Positions 24,417 to 33,274 of a stretch of DNA of 52,801 bases are shown here, one piece after another (position 1 is the stretch's first letter; every line of letters begins with the position of its first letter). Below the pieces are notes generated by a model. The model did not search any database, was not told the origin of the DNA, and saw only the letters and a list, made by a program, of their open reading frames with translations. The DNA is taken from NCBI GenBank assembly GCA_947389015.1, contig CANDVA010000020.1:1-52801 (forward strand). The letters run 5' to 3'. Both the position numbers and the translations under genes were made by a program. The DNA comes from an uncultured Clostridia bacterium. GTDB lineage: Bacteria; Bacillota; Clostridia; Oscillospirales; Ruminococcaceae.

Positions 24417-25976
24417 TTATGCTTTGGAGTTCTCAAGCTCCTCCTGCTCTTCAAGCTTCACGTCCTTGGCGTGTTCCGCCTGAATAACGGGATCGTAGGA
24501 GAGCAGCGGCTCAACGTCGAGCTTTTTGATACGTCTGTCAACATAATTATTGGTGATTTTGACTACCATAGGCAGGCACGCCAGCACGCCGATAAGGTTC
24601 GGCACCATCATCAGACCGTTGAACGTGTCGGAGATATCCCACGCGAGCGAGCTTGTCATGATCGCGCCCGAGATTATCATCAGCACGAAGAACACCTTGT
24701 AGCCCTTTGCAGCTTTCAGACCAAACAGATACTCGAACGATTTAGAGCCGTAATGCGACCATCCTACCACCGTCGTGAAAGCGAACAGCAGTATCGCTAT
24801 CGATATGAAAACGCTGCCGATAGTTCCGAAAACGTTGCCGAAGCTGTCCGCGACAAGCGTCGCGTCGTTTGTGCCCTCTGCGACCAGACCGGTATCAAGG
24901 TCGATCTTGCCCGAGGAGAGCACTACGACTGCGGTCATGGTGCAGACAACGATAGTATCGGCGAACACCTCGAAAATGCCCCACATGCCCTGCCTTACAG
25001 GCTCGCGAACGTTGGACGCGGAGTGGACCATTACCGACGAGCCGAGCCCCGCCTCGTTGGAGAATACTCCGCGTTTGCAGCCCTGCGTGATAACGGCTTT
25101 GACGCCGATACCGACCGCCGCGCCGCCTACCGCCTCAACGCCGAACGCAAACCTGAAAATGCTCGCGAAGATAGCTCCGACCTGCGTAATGTTCGCGAAG
25201 AACACGATAATGCAGCCGAGAATATACGCGCAAGCCATAAACGGAACTACCTTTTCCGCGAACGCCGCGATACGCTGCAGACCGCCGAGGATTATCAATC
25301 CGCCGAGGATCATCAGCAGTACGCCGATTATGACGTGCGTCCATTTAACGTCGCCGAAAGCGTTGCCGAGGTCGACGTTTTTGAGTATCGCGCTGTCGAG
25401 GTTGATGACGATCTTGTTTATCTGACCCATGTTGCCGATACCGAAGCTTGCCAGAATGGCAAATACCGCGAACAGTCCCGCAAGAAACCGACCTATGTAT
25501 TTGCAGCCCTTGTAGCCGCCCAGACCGTCGCGGAGATAGTACATAGCGCCGCCGCTCCACTCGCCCTCGGCGTTCTTGCGTCTGTAATAGATACCGAGAA
25601 TGTTCTCGGAGAAGTTGGTCATCATGCCGAAGAACGCCGCTATCCACATCCAGAAAACCGCGCCGGGACCTCCAACACATATGGCCGAGGCAACGCCCGC
25701 GATATTTCCCGTTCCGATAGTCGCCGCGAGCGCCGTGCAGAGCGCCTGAAACTGCGATACCGAGCCTTCCTCCTTGTTGTGGCGGGCTTTGCTCTTCTTG
25801 CTGAACATACCGCCGATAGTCCTCATCCACCATTCCTTTATGTGGGTGACTTGGAAGAATTTGGTCGCACATGTCAGCAGTATGCCCGCGCCGATCAGCA
25901 GTACCAAGCCGAGGTTTGTCCACACGAAGTTATATACCGCGTTATTTACTTTGGTAAGCCCCTCCAAAAAATCCAT
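24417..25976 (-). CDS. Alanine/glycine:cation symporter (AGCS family)
   Basis: 519 aa with about eleven membrane helices. The AGCS signature region is seen in FQALCTALAATIGTGNIAGVASAI, GPGAVFWMWIAAFFGM and the ENILGIYYR stretch; these line the Na+ and substrate site. Imports alanine or glycine with Na+. A long soluble acidic C-terminal tail (after ~residue 470) ends in EEQEELENSKA. Promoter TTGAAA-17-TACAAT at 26016-26044 (minus strand). It is divergent from the NAD(P)HX repair gene and has no operon partner. Confidence 0.94.
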   Translation of the reverse strand: MDFLEGLTKVNNAVYNFVWTNLGLVLLIGAGILLTCATKFFQVTHIKEWWMRTIGGMFSKKSKARHNKEEGSVSQFQALCTALAATIGTGNIAGVASAICVGGPGAVFWMWIAAFFGMMTNFSENILGIYYRRKNAEGEWSGGAMYYLRDGLGGYKGCKYIGRFLAGLFAVFAILASFGIGNMGQINKIVINLDSAILKNVDLGNAFGDVKWTHVIIGVLLMILGGLIILGGLQRIAAFAEKVVPFMACAYILGCIIVFFANITQVGAIFASIFRFAFGVEAVGGAAVGIGVKAVITQGCKRGVFSNEAGLGSSVMVHSASNVREPVRQGMWGIFEVFADTIVVCTMTAVVVLSSGKIDLDTGLVAEGTNDATLVADSFGNVFGTIGSVFISIAILLFAFTTVVGWSHYGSKSFEYLFGLKAAKGYKVFFVLMIISGAIMTSSLAWDISDTFNGLMMVPNLIGVLACLPMVVKITNNYVDRRIKKLDVEPLLSYDPVIQAEHAKDVKLEEQEELENSKA

Positions 25977-26015
25977 TGCCGGTCATCTCTCTTTCCGAAA
26001 AATTTTAATATATAA

Positions 26016-26044
26016 ATTGTATCACATTTTGTAAATTATTTCAA
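26016..26044 (-). promoter_or_regulatory. Promoter of the AGCS gene
   Basis: Minus strand TTGAAA (26039-26044), 17-bp spacer, TACAAT (26016-26021). Confidence 0.6.
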
Positions 26045-26090
26045 CCCCTTTTGCATCTTTTCGGGAAAAGGAATTCATTTTTTGAATATA

Positions 26091-26119
26091 TTGACATTTG
26101 GGCAAAGTAGGTGTAAAAT
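26091..26119 (+). promoter_or_regulatory. Promoter of the nnr-lipoprotein operon
   Basis: TTGACA (26091-26096), 17-bp spacer, TAAAAT (26114-26119); the start codon follows about 20 bases later with AGAGGTG. Confidence 0.7.
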
Positions 26120-26139
26120 GTTTACAGAGGTGAAAAATT

Positions 26140-27681
26140 ATGAGATATATTGTCAGTAACATACAGATGAAAGCCGCCGAGGCGGACTGCGATGCGCGGT
26201 TTATAAGCTATTCCGAAATGATGAATAATGCGGGTAATGCTGTTGCAAAAAAGATAATTGAAAGCTATAAGCCCTGTCTTACCGCCGTGATGTGCGGGTC
26301 GGGGAATAACGGCGGCGACGGCTTTGTTATCGCGCGGCTTCTTGGGGAGCGCGGCTTCAGGGTGCGCACGGTGCTCGTGAACGGCGAGCCGCACACCGAC
26401 TGTGCCCGTGAGCATTTCGGCAAATTAAACAAAGAAAACGTCTATTTGTTCAACGAGGAAAAACAGCGCTGTACCGCGTTTGTGCAGAACGCAAAAATAG
26501 TCGTCGACTGCGTGTTCGGAACGGGCTTTCACGGCGAATTGCCCGCGCATATCGCCGAACTGCTTACCGCCGCTAATAACCGTCCCGTGCGCGTTGCCGT
26601 AGATGTTCCGAGCGGCGTGAACTCCAATACGGGCGAACACGACCCGCGCTGCTTCAAGGCGACGGAAACGCACGTCCTCGCGGCTATGAAAAAGGGCTTG
26701 CTTAATCCCGAGGCGCTTGAGCTGTGCGGCGAAATAATTCCGCAGGATATCGGTATCGACCAAAGCTGCTATAAGGAATTTGAGGCGATATTTGGCGGCG
26801 GTTTTTCTCGGGGAGTACTTCCACCGCGCACCTCAGGAGCGCATAAGGGCACGTTCGGGCGGCTGCTGAACATTGCGGGAAGCCTTTCGTATAGCGGCGC
26901 GGCGGTAATGTCGACACGCGCGGCGTTGCGTTCGGGAACGGGATTATGTACCCTCGCGGCGCCCGTATCGACCGTGAAAGCGCTCACGGGAACCCTGATT
27001 GAGAATACGTTTCTGCCGCTCCCCGAAACGCCCGACGGCTTTATCAATGAAAACGCTCAGAATGTTCTCACCGAATTTTTGCCGAAAATGACTGCCGTCG
27101 CGATAGGCAGCGGTCTCGGAAACAGTGAAAATACACGAAAATTGACCGAATATATTATAAGAAATGTACAATGCCCGATAATTATTGACGCGGACGGAAT
27201 AAATTCAATTGCCGATAATATAAATGTATTAAAGGAGCGGACAGGCGATGAGGGCGGCCGGCGTGAAACGATAATAACCCCGCACCCCTTGGAGTTCTCG
27301 CGGATAAGCGGGCTTTCCGTTGCGGAGATACAGCGTGACCGTATCGGCGCGGCAAGGAGTTTCGCCGCCGAATACGGTGTTACCGTGCTGTTAAAGGGCG
27401 CGTATACGGTCGTCTGCGACAGCGCGGGCGACGAGGTCAGCGTGAACACAACGGGCAGCGCGGCTCTTGCAAAGGGTGGCAGCGGCGACGTTCTCACGGG
27501 AATTATCGCGGCTATGCTGGCGCAGGGCATTCCGCCGTATATTGCGGCAAGCTCGGGCGCGTACTGTCACGGTTACGCGGCAGATCTGCTGTGCAGGACA
27601 ATGCACCCTGCGGCAATTCTCGCAAGCGATATTATTGACGTTCTGCCTGAGGTTTTTACAAACGACGCTCCTTTGATCTGA
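26140..27681 (+). CDS. nnr: Bifunctional NAD(P)HX epimerase / ADP-dependent dehydratase
   Basis: 513 aa, the standard fused Nnr length. N-terminal YjeF_N epimerase (~1-215): GSGNNGGDGFVIARLL (NAD(P) loop) and VDCVFGTGFHG. C-terminal carbohydrate-kinase-like dehydratase (~225-513): HKGTFGRLLNIAGS, IIIDADGIN, TPHPLEFSRI and the catalytic AKGGSGDVLTG. It repairs hydrated nicotinamide cofactors formed by heat, acid or GAPDH side reaction. Seventeen bases separate it from the downstream lipoprotein gene, so they probably share a transcript. Confidence 0.95.
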   Translation: MRYIVSNIQMKAAEADCDARFISYSEMMNNAGNAVAKKIIESYKPCLTAVMCGSGNNGGDGFVIARLLGERGFRVRTVLVNGEPHTDCAREHFGKLNKENVYLFNEEKQRCTAFVQNAKIVVDCVFGTGFHGELPAHIAELLTAANNRPVRVAVDVPSGVNSNTGEHDPRCFKATETHVLAAMKKGLLNPEALELCGEIIPQDIGIDQSCYKEFEAIFGGGFSRGVLPPRTSGAHKGTFGRLLNIAGSLSYSGAAVMSTRAALRSGTGLCTLAAPVSTVKALTGTLIENTFLPLPETPDGFINENAQNVLTEFLPKMTAVAIGSGLGNSENTRKLTEYIIRNVQCPIIIDADGINSIADNINVLKERTGDEGGRRETIITPHPLEFSRISGLSVAEIQRDRIGAARSFAAEYGVTVLLKGAYTVVCDSAGDEVSVNTTGSAALAKGGSGDVLTGIIAAMLAQGIPPYIAASSGAYCHGYAADLLCRTMHPAAILASDIIDVLPEVFTNDAPLI

Positions 27682-27697
27682 AATTGGAGGGATAGTA

Positions 27698-28285
27698 TTG
27701 TTTGATCGTACAAATTTCACAAAAAAAATTGCCGCGGGAGCCGCGGCGGTCATAGGTCTTACCTCGTTGTGCGGCTGCTCAAAGCTGCCGTTTAATCCGT
27801 TAACGCCGAGCGCGCCGAATTTCGACAGCACCTACAAGGTCGCGGCGGAGATAGTGTACGACGACCTTACCGCAAAGGCGGACGTTACGCGCAAGGGCGC
27901 GTCGGAGTGGGTGTTCTCGTTCACGGAGCCGAAGCAGCTCAACGGAGTGACCATGTCGCTCGGCGCGGACGGCTGGTCTGCAAAGCTTGGAGAGTTGTCG
28001 TTCAATGTCGGTGATAATGATGTGTACACGCTTATTCCCGAGGTCATAGGCTCGTCTATAGATAGACTTCCCGCGCTCGCGGGCGAGAGCCTGTCCTCGG
28101 AGGACGGCGTGCTGACCGCCGATACGGATTTCGACGGAAAAAAGGTCACTGTCACGGCGAATGAGCGCAGCGGCGATCTTATCTCGCTGAAATGCCCATA
28201 CCACAAGCTGTCGGTGAGCTTCACCGATCAGCAGCCGTACACGCCCTTTGATCCCGAGCAGGGCGGCTTGGTAACGGAGGAATAA
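27698..28285 (+). CDS. Lipoprotein of unknown function
   Basis: 195 aa from a TTG start with GGAGG 8 bases upstream. A type II signal peptide (KKIAAGAAAVIGLTSLCGC) ends in a lipobox-like LCGC, so the mature protein should be lipid-anchored on the outer face of the membrane. The mature part is beta-rich with alternating charged and hydrophobic residues (…YKVAAEIVYDDLTAKADVTR…), somewhat like LolA/LppX-type folds; no family is firmly recognised. It ends in an acidic PFDPEQGGLVTEE tail. Probably cotranscribed with nnr. Confidence 0.85.
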   Translation: MFDRTNFTKKIAAGAAAVIGLTSLCGCSKLPFNPLTPSAPNFDSTYKVAAEIVYDDLTAKADVTRKGASEWVFSFTEPKQLNGVTMSLGADGWSAKLGELSFNVGDNDVYTLIPEVIGSSIDRLPALAGESLSSEDGVLTADTDFDGKKVTVTANERSGDLISLKCPYHKLSVSFTDQQPYTPFDPEQGGLVTEE

Positions 28286-28379
28286 AAAACGCGAAGCCGA
28301 AATGAAATGACCTCCTTTTGTTAGACAGTATGGTATAATAAAAATATACCGAAAGAAGTCTAACGAAGGGGGCATTTAT

Positions 28380-28580
28380 ATGCCTAAGTGAAAATCCAAC
28401 AAGCTATATACACCTGAATTTAAAATCATGGTAATGATGGTAGTGAAAACGATACAATAGGAACATCTGAGTTATGGGGAAGCATAGCGAAAATTCGGGC
28501 TTCCGAATAGCAGCTCAGCGGATTGGAAACGAATATACCTTATGGCTTATCTCCCGTTGTTTTCGGACTTAAAGCCGCAT
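28380..28580 (+). pseudogene. IS3-family transposase OrfA relic
   Basis: One frame from ATG at 28380 reads like the start of an IS3/IS150 OrfA (KSNKLYTPEFKIMV, then SYGEA, RKFGLPNSSSADWKR) but contains three in-frame stops and no OrfB follows. GAAGGGGG precedes the ATG, and short inverted pieces TTAGAC and GTCTAA lie at 28321 and just before the start. A dead insertion-sequence fragment; the rest of 28286-28690 is the terminator below. Confidence 0.7.
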
Positions 28581-28584
28581 AACA

Positions 28585-28614
28585 AAAGCGGCCAAGATCG
28601 CTCTTGACCGCTTT
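28585..28614. terminator. Hairpin between IS relic and TetR gene
   Basis: Stem AAAGCGG-x-CAAGA/TCTTG-x-CCGCTTT with a 4-nt loop and one mismatch. It probably ends the lipoprotein transcript or the TetR gene. Confidence 0.6.
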
Positions 28615-28690
28615 GCATAATTCCTTTTGAATATCTTTGTTTAATTTTTCGGGGTCAATTCAAAAGCTCCGCGTTTTTAATTAAGTAAAA

Positions 28691-29290
28691 TCAACGTGAA
28701 ACCGTTTCACCGACGTTATCCACACACAAACCAACCATACAGCTTGCGAGCTTAGCCGCGCGCTCTATTGGTATCTCGGCGGGGTGGTTATGCCATTCTA
28801 AGTATGTGTTGAAAAAGCCTCCGACAATAAACGCGGATACGACCGCCGCGTCTTGTCCGTGTCTGCTGCAGAAGCTTTCGAGGAGTTTGTCGGTCGAACT
28901 CTTTATTACGTTCTTAAGACGGGACATCAGCATGCCCCGCATATCCACTCTCACGAGGTGGAAGTAATAGTCGAATTCCACGGTAATAAGCTCGTTCAGC
29001 CCCAGAAACAGATTGTAGGTGCTTGCCTCGAAATCGTTCGCGTCGAATTTCTTGACAAGCTCGCTGAGTGCTGCCACCAGATCGCCTTCAATTTCGTTTA
29101 GGATATCCGTTATGTTGCGATAGTGCGTGTAAAACGTCCTGCGGTTGACGTTTGCCTTTTGGGTTAGCTCACTAATGGTGATAGAGGAGATGTCCTTATC
29201 TTCCATGATTCTGAAAAGAGCCGCCTTAATCGCCTTTTTCGTCCGGATGACCCTTTTGTCGGAATCATGTCGAGTAGTGGTCTCGGTCAT
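28691..29290 (-). CDS. TetR/AcrR family transcriptional regulator
   Basis: 199 aa from ATG at 29290, which has GGAAGGG 8 bases upstream. N-terminal TetR helix-turn-helix (~15-65): RTKKAIKAALFRIMEDKDISSITISELTQKANVNRRTFYTHYRN. The C-terminal ligand domain has about 120 residues with the helix LLESFCSRHGQDAAVVSAFIVGGFFNTYLEW, as in TetR_C_7/DhaS-like proteins. It probably represses itself: a fully consensus promoter TTGACA-17-TATAAT (29369-29397) and a dyad TCACAG-N14-CTGTGA (29335-29360) lie upstream. Targets elsewhere are not visible; the anaerobic nrd genes end just to the right on the same strand. Confidence 0.9.
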   Translation of the reverse strand: MTETTTRHDSDKRVIRTKKAIKAALFRIMEDKDISSITISELTQKANVNRRTFYTHYRNITDILNEIEGDLVAALSELVKKFDANDFEASTYNLFLGLNELITVEFDYYFHLVRVDMRGMLMSRLKNVIKSSTDKLLESFCSRHGQDAAVVSAFIVGGFFNTYLEWHNHPAEIPIERAAKLASCMVGLCVDNVGETVSR

Positions 29291-29334
29291 GGCAGATTCC
29301 CTTCCTTTCAAAAAAGTAAATATTTGGTTTTTCC

Positions 29335-29397
29335 TCACAGTGGGAATGATAAATTCTGTGAACAATTACATTATAAATCTATTTCTTCCAAATGTCA
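29335..29397 (-). promoter_or_regulatory. TetR gene promoter and candidate operator
   Basis: Minus strand TTGACA (29392-29397), 17-bp spacer, TATAAT (29369-29374). Downstream of the -10, an inverted repeat TCACAG (29335-29340)/CTGTGA (29355-29360) could be the autoregulatory operator. Confidence 0.6.
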
Positions 29398-29450
29398 AGT
29401 GGGTTTTATTGCACAAATTTCCGAAATTTCGCTTAAAAAGCAACACTTGT

Positions 29451-29939
29451 TCAGTCAAAAAGCACTATTTTTTTGAGACGTATCGTTTCACGAACATCGA
29501 TAACTCTTTGATTTGCACTTCCTTTCCAATGCAATTTCGCGTCAAACTGCGCTTTAACGAACTCTCCGTCGACGATAACGTCCGTCATGGAAACGATTTC
29601 CAGATCCTTTATCTCCTCGAAAAGATAGCCCGTATACAGCCATATTGTTTTGTCGGGAAACTTTTCCTTGAATTTTCGCGCCAGTCTCGTGACCTCGCCG
29701 CGGTTTTGCGGGTGGAGCGGGTCTCCGCCGCTGAATGTCAATCCGCTGATGTAGTCGGGTGCGAGCTTTTCAAACAGCTCCGCCTCCGCTTCCGCGTCGA
29801 ACGGGATTCCTCCGTCGATATCCCACGTATCGGGATTATGACAGCCCTCGCAGCGGTGATTGCAGCCCGCCACCCAGAGCACCGTCCGCAGTCCGTCGCC
29901 GTTGAGCATATCGTCGGTGGTTATGTTATGGTAACGCAT
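29451..29939 (-). CDS. nrdG: Anaerobic ribonucleotide reductase activase
   Basis: 162 aa, typical NrdG length. Radical-SAM cluster motif C-x3-C-x2-C is visible as CNHRCEGC, preceded by GLRTVLWVAG and followed by the GGDPL SAM contact (LTFSGGDPLHP). It uses a 4Fe-4S cluster and SAM to make the glycyl radical on NrdD. It lies 42 bases downstream of nrdD on the same strand, sharing its NrdR-controlled promoter. Confidence 0.95.
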   Translation of the reverse strand: MRYHNITTDDMLNGDGLRTVLWVAGCNHRCEGCHNPDTWDIDGGIPFDAEAEAELFEKLAPDYISGLTFSGGDPLHPQNRGEVTRLARKFKEKFPDKTIWLYTGYLFEEIKDLEIVSMTDVIVDGEFVKAQFDAKLHWKGSANQRVIDVRETIRLKKIVLFD

Positions 29940-29981
29940 TTTAAACTCTTTCTCAGCTAACTTTTATAACTGTCAACTGTA

Positions 29982-32102
29982 TCACATACTCTTCCTATCG
30001 CGTATCTCCGCCATTTTCGCGGCGTTAAGGCGCGTGTCTCCCTTTACTCTTGAATAGCTCAGATAGCCGTTCATGCGGTCTATTTTCGTGAGATTGGTGC
30101 TGCCGCACTTGGGGCACACATCCATTTCGAGCTGCTGATGACCGCAGTCGTCGCAGTATGCGAGCGAGAGATTAACGCCCTCGTAGAAGCCCTTTTGCAT
30201 AGCGCGGCGCACAAGGCTCTTTACAGCGCCCTTGTTGTAGTCGACGGGATAGCGGACATACTGTATCTTACCGCCGTTGAACAGATTCCAGAAGCGTTCC
30301 TCCTTGTTCTGCTTCTCGATAGGCGTGATATCCTCGCGAACGCAGCAGTGGAAGGAATTGGAAACGTACTCGCGGTCGGAGACGTTCTCGACGATACCGT
30401 ACTTCTTGCGGAACTGCTGGATCTGCAGACCGCAGAGGTTCTCGGCGGGAGTACCGTAAATCGCGTAGAGATGCCCGTCCTCGCGCTTAAATTCGTTTAT
30501 GCGCTTGTTGATAAATTCCATGGTTTTCAAAGCGAAGCCGCCGTCGTCCGCGATAGAGTGCTTGGACGCCAATTCCTCGAGTTCGTTGAGCGCGGTTATG
30601 CCGAAGCTTGCGGTCGCCGCCTTGAGCAGGGGCTTTATCTTATCGTGAATACCGAGATGACCGCCGAGGAAACCGCCCTCGCAGTACGCGAGAGGATTGG
30701 TCGAGGCTTTCATCTCACCCAGATAATCGTAGGTGCGCTGATGAATGCGCCTTATGAGGTTAAGGTAATAGTCAAGGACTTCAAAGAAATCCTTGCTCTC
30801 CTGCTGCGCCTTGGCGTAGATCATCGGCAAATGGAGCGACACTGCGCCGATGTTGAATCTGCCGACAAAAATCGGCTTGTCGTCCTCGTCTGCGGGATCC
30901 ATACCGCCGCGCTCAAACCACGGCGACAGAAACGCTCTGCACCCCATCGGACTGATAATTCTGCCGTATTTCTTGTACATATCCGCAACGTAGCCGTCGC
31001 CCGTCAGCGAGAGCCAGTCGGGGTACATTGCTTTCTGCGAGCAGGCGATACCAGCCTCGAACACGTCCTCGAGCTCGCCGCCGGGACCGTGTAAATTCTC
31101 GTCGTACAGGAACACGATCTTCGGAAACAGAACGGGTTTTTTGCAGGACTTCTTACCCTGACCGTTCATGCGGACCTGCAACATAATAATGCTCGCCATT
31201 TTCGCGAATTTTCCCGTACCTGTGCCCGCGGTCATGGTGATGAACGGGTAGTCGCCGCGGCTGGACGACACGGAATTAAACTTGTACTCCCACCCTTGGA
31301 AACCCTGCTCGAAATCAATCCGAACGTCGTTCATAGCCTCGCGGTCGGCGACCTCCTCGGACAATCCGAGACTGATGTAGCGGTTGTACTGCTTCTTGTA
31401 GCTCTTCTCGGCATACGGCTCGAGTAGGATATCCACGCTCGCGACCGTAAAGCCGCCGTATTGCTGCGAAGCTGCCGCCAGGGTCACGTCGCCGATAACG
31501 TCGAACGCCACCGCGAGCGTCTTAGGCTCGTTGTACCAGAGGTTGCCCATCTCGAAACCGCCTTCCATAACGCTCTTCATATCGAACAGGCAGCAGTTCA
31601 TTGTATCGCGGCGCGCGCTCATATCGTGAACGTATATGTAACCGTCGCGGCAAGCCTGAAGCTCCTCGGCGGTCATGAAAAATTTCTTGTACAGTTCCTT
31701 GTTCAGCTCGTTAAATATAAGCGAACGCTTGGTTGAAACGAGCGCCGAATCGGAGTTGGAATTCTCCTTGTCACCGATGTACATTATCGACTGCGACTTC
31801 ACGTAAACCTCATCGAGCATATGCACGAAATCCTGCTTGTAGTTGCGGTAGTCCTTGTAGCTCTTTGCAACGGCAGGGTTAGTCGCCTCAAGAGCGCCCT
31901 CGACGATATTGTGCATTTCTGCGATCGATATTTCGTCGACGTTCTTTTCATATGCCTTATCTGTAACAAACTTACATATATAATCAAGCTCCTCGGGCTT
32001 GAATTTATACATAACACGTGTCGCGGATTTATTCACCGCGTCCACGACCTTCTGAACGTTAAACTCCTCTTTTGTGTTGTCCTTCTTTATAATGCTGATC
32101 AT
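29982..32102 (-). CDS. nrdD: Anaerobic ribonucleoside-triphosphate reductase
   Basis: 706 aa. N-terminal ATP-cone (~1-95; FNVQKVVDAVNKSATRV) for allosteric control, a ten-stranded barrel with the active-site Cys region, a zinc-ribbon (CDDCGHQ…CPKCG, ~640-665) and the C-terminal glycyl-radical loop RMNGYLSYSR with the radical Gly at ~679. It makes dNTPs from NTPs without oxygen, using formate or a similar reductant. Promoter TTGACG-17-TACAAT and tandem NrdR boxes lie at 32132-32185. Confidence 0.97.
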   Translation of the reverse strand: MISIIKKDNTKEEFNVQKVVDAVNKSATRVMYKFKPEELDYICKFVTDKAYEKNVDEISIAEMHNIVEGALEATNPAVAKSYKDYRNYKQDFVHMLDEVYVKSQSIMYIGDKENSNSDSALVSTKRSLIFNELNKELYKKFFMTAEELQACRDGYIYVHDMSARRDTMNCCLFDMKSVMEGGFEMGNLWYNEPKTLAVAFDVIGDVTLAAASQQYGGFTVASVDILLEPYAEKSYKKQYNRYISLGLSEEVADREAMNDVRIDFEQGFQGWEYKFNSVSSSRGDYPFITMTAGTGTGKFAKMASIIMLQVRMNGQGKKSCKKPVLFPKIVFLYDENLHGPGGELEDVFEAGIACSQKAMYPDWLSLTGDGYVADMYKKYGRIISPMGCRAFLSPWFERGGMDPADEDDKPIFVGRFNIGAVSLHLPMIYAKAQQESKDFFEVLDYYLNLIRRIHQRTYDYLGEMKASTNPLAYCEGGFLGGHLGIHDKIKPLLKAATASFGITALNELEELASKHSIADDGGFALKTMEFINKRINEFKREDGHLYAIYGTPAENLCGLQIQQFRKKYGIVENVSDREYVSNSFHCCVREDITPIEKQNKEERFWNLFNGGKIQYVRYPVDYNKGAVKSLVRRAMQKGFYEGVNLSLAYCDDCGHQQLEMDVCPKCGSTNLTKIDRMNGYLSYSRVKGDTRLNAAKMAEIRDRKSM

Positions 32103-32131
32103 TGTTTCCGTTTACCTCTTTTATGTATATT

Positions 32132-32185
32132 GCACAATAAATAGTGCTTGTGTATAATTGTAACACATTTTATTGTGCCCGTCAA
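32132..32185 (-). promoter_or_regulatory. nrdDG promoter with two NrdR boxes
   Basis: Minus strand TTGACG (32180-32185), 17-bp spacer, TACAAT (32157-32162). Two 16-bp NrdR-like boxes: ACACATTTTATTGTGC (32163-32178), filling the spacer, and GCACAATAAATAGTGC (32132-32147) downstream of the -10. They are 31 bp apart, the face-of-helix spacing typical of NrdR pairs, so NrdR should repress when dATP is high. Confidence 0.85.
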
Positions 32186-32307
32186 TACACTTTACGGTTA
32201 TTTTGACCATCTGTGAAATTTTTGTAGTTTTGTACAAATCGGACTGAAGTATTTTGTTTTGCTCGGGTTTTATGGCAAAAAGTAAAATTTTTTACGTGCA
32301 GGGGATT

Positions 32308-32605
32308 ATAAATCGGAATTTAGCGCATAAACTCTACGACCAAAAAATCGGGATTCCAAAGGGACTGGTCCCTTTGGCGGGATGCAAGGGCAGAGCCCTT
32401 GCCGGGTTCGGGCGGAGCCCGAAACGCCGCGTAGCGGCAAAAACAAAAAAGCGCTAAAAGGGCTTGGGGAAAAACAAGAGTTTTTCCCCAAATCAAGGAT
32501 TTTGCCAACAGGCAAAATCCTTGATAAATTAGTTTTTTCTGCCGGTGGCAGAAAAAACTAATCAGCGGCCCAAACAACTCTTTGCTAAGATAAATTCTAA
32601 TTTAC
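32308..32605. repeat. Dispersed element made of consecutive hairpins, with terminal inverted repeats
   Basis: Seven hairpins follow one another: 32356-32377 (CCAAAGGGAC), 32384-32402 (GCAAGGGC), 32407-32423 (TTCGGGC), 32426-32438 (GCCGC), 32464-32491 (12 bp), 32492-32525 (15 bp perfect) and 32529-32561 (15 bp perfect); most loops are 2-4 nt. The ends are imperfect inverted repeats (TAAATCGGAATTTAGC at the left, related to the right end 32589-32605). The left part recurs at 52713-52801 and an end at 34695-34713. No protein is encoded. It looks like a non-autonomous palindromic repeat (REP/MITE-like) copied around the genome. The short stretch 32186-32307 shows nothing else. Confidence 0.8.
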
Positions 32606-32616
32606 GATATAAAAAA

Positions 32617-32636
32617 ACCGCGGCACAAACCGCGGT
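32617..32636 (-). terminator. Terminator of the ECF S-component gene
   Basis: Stem ACCGCGG/CCGCGGT; on the minus strand it is followed by seven T. Confidence 0.85.
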
Positions 32637-32642
32637 CTTTTA

Positions 32643-33197
32643 TCACACTGCATATGCATTCAACTTTTTCAAAACTCCGGTTTTGGCGATGACTTGAATA
32701 AGTATCACCCCTAGCACCAGACCAAACGCTCCCTGAATCGAGCTCCTCACGACTCCGTCCAACGCCGCGGGGATCGCAAGCTGCATAAATACTGTCTCAT
32801 ACAGAAAATACCCGCTTACCATAAATATTTCCGAAGCAATGCCGCTGACGAAGAAACCGACCGTACGGTACTTGGGGGCTTTATTGACGAACGCGCGCAT
32901 TATCAACGCTGCGATCGCCGCCATTGCACCCTTTATAAGTATCGTCCCGGGAACGTACACCGCAAATGGCGAAGTGGCGTCCGCAATCGCCGAACCGATC
33001 GCGCTTGCCGCAAATCCGTACACCGGACCGAGCACCCACGAGCCTATCAGGATAAAGCAGTCGCCGAGGTGCATATAACCGCTCGACGGACCCGGTATCT
33101 GAATTATACGCGTCGCCACGCATATCAGAGCCGCGAACATTGCCGCAAAGCAAAGTCTGATCAGCCTTTCGTGAGTTACCTGTTTTTTCTTATTCAT
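32643..33197 (-). CDS. ECF transporter S component (substrate unknown)
   Basis: 184 aa, six hydrophobic helices, the usual size for energy-coupling-factor substrate binders. The pattern GYMHLGDCFILIGSWVLGPVYGFAASAIGSAIAD is typical of the ECF_trnsprt (DUF3816) group, in which the loop after helix 2 and the G-x-x-x-x-G helix contact substrate and EcfT. The EcfA/A'/T module is not in the window and is presumably encoded elsewhere and shared. No riboswitch is seen in the short leader (a TATAAT -10 lies ~40 bases upstream), so the vitamin or ion cannot be named. Confidence 0.88.
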   Translation of the reverse strand: MNKKKQVTHERLIRLCFAAMFAALICVATRIIQIPGPSSGYMHLGDCFILIGSWVLGPVYGFAASAIGSAIADATSPFAVYVPGTILIKGAMAAIAALIMRAFVNKAPKYRTVGFFVSGIASEIFMVSGYFLYETVFMQLAIPAALDGVVRSSIQGAFGLVLGVILIQVIAKTGVLKKLNAYAV

Positions 33198-33274
33198 TTT
33201 AAATATCTCCTTTCGTATCTGTCGATAATTGTATTATAGCAGATTTTGGAGATATCGCAATGCCCAATTTAATA

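Noticed and set aside
24330-26015. 561-codon plus-strand open frame
   Set aside because: Antisense to the AGCS symporter; composition (Arg/His/Asp-rich) is typical of a shadow, with no family match.
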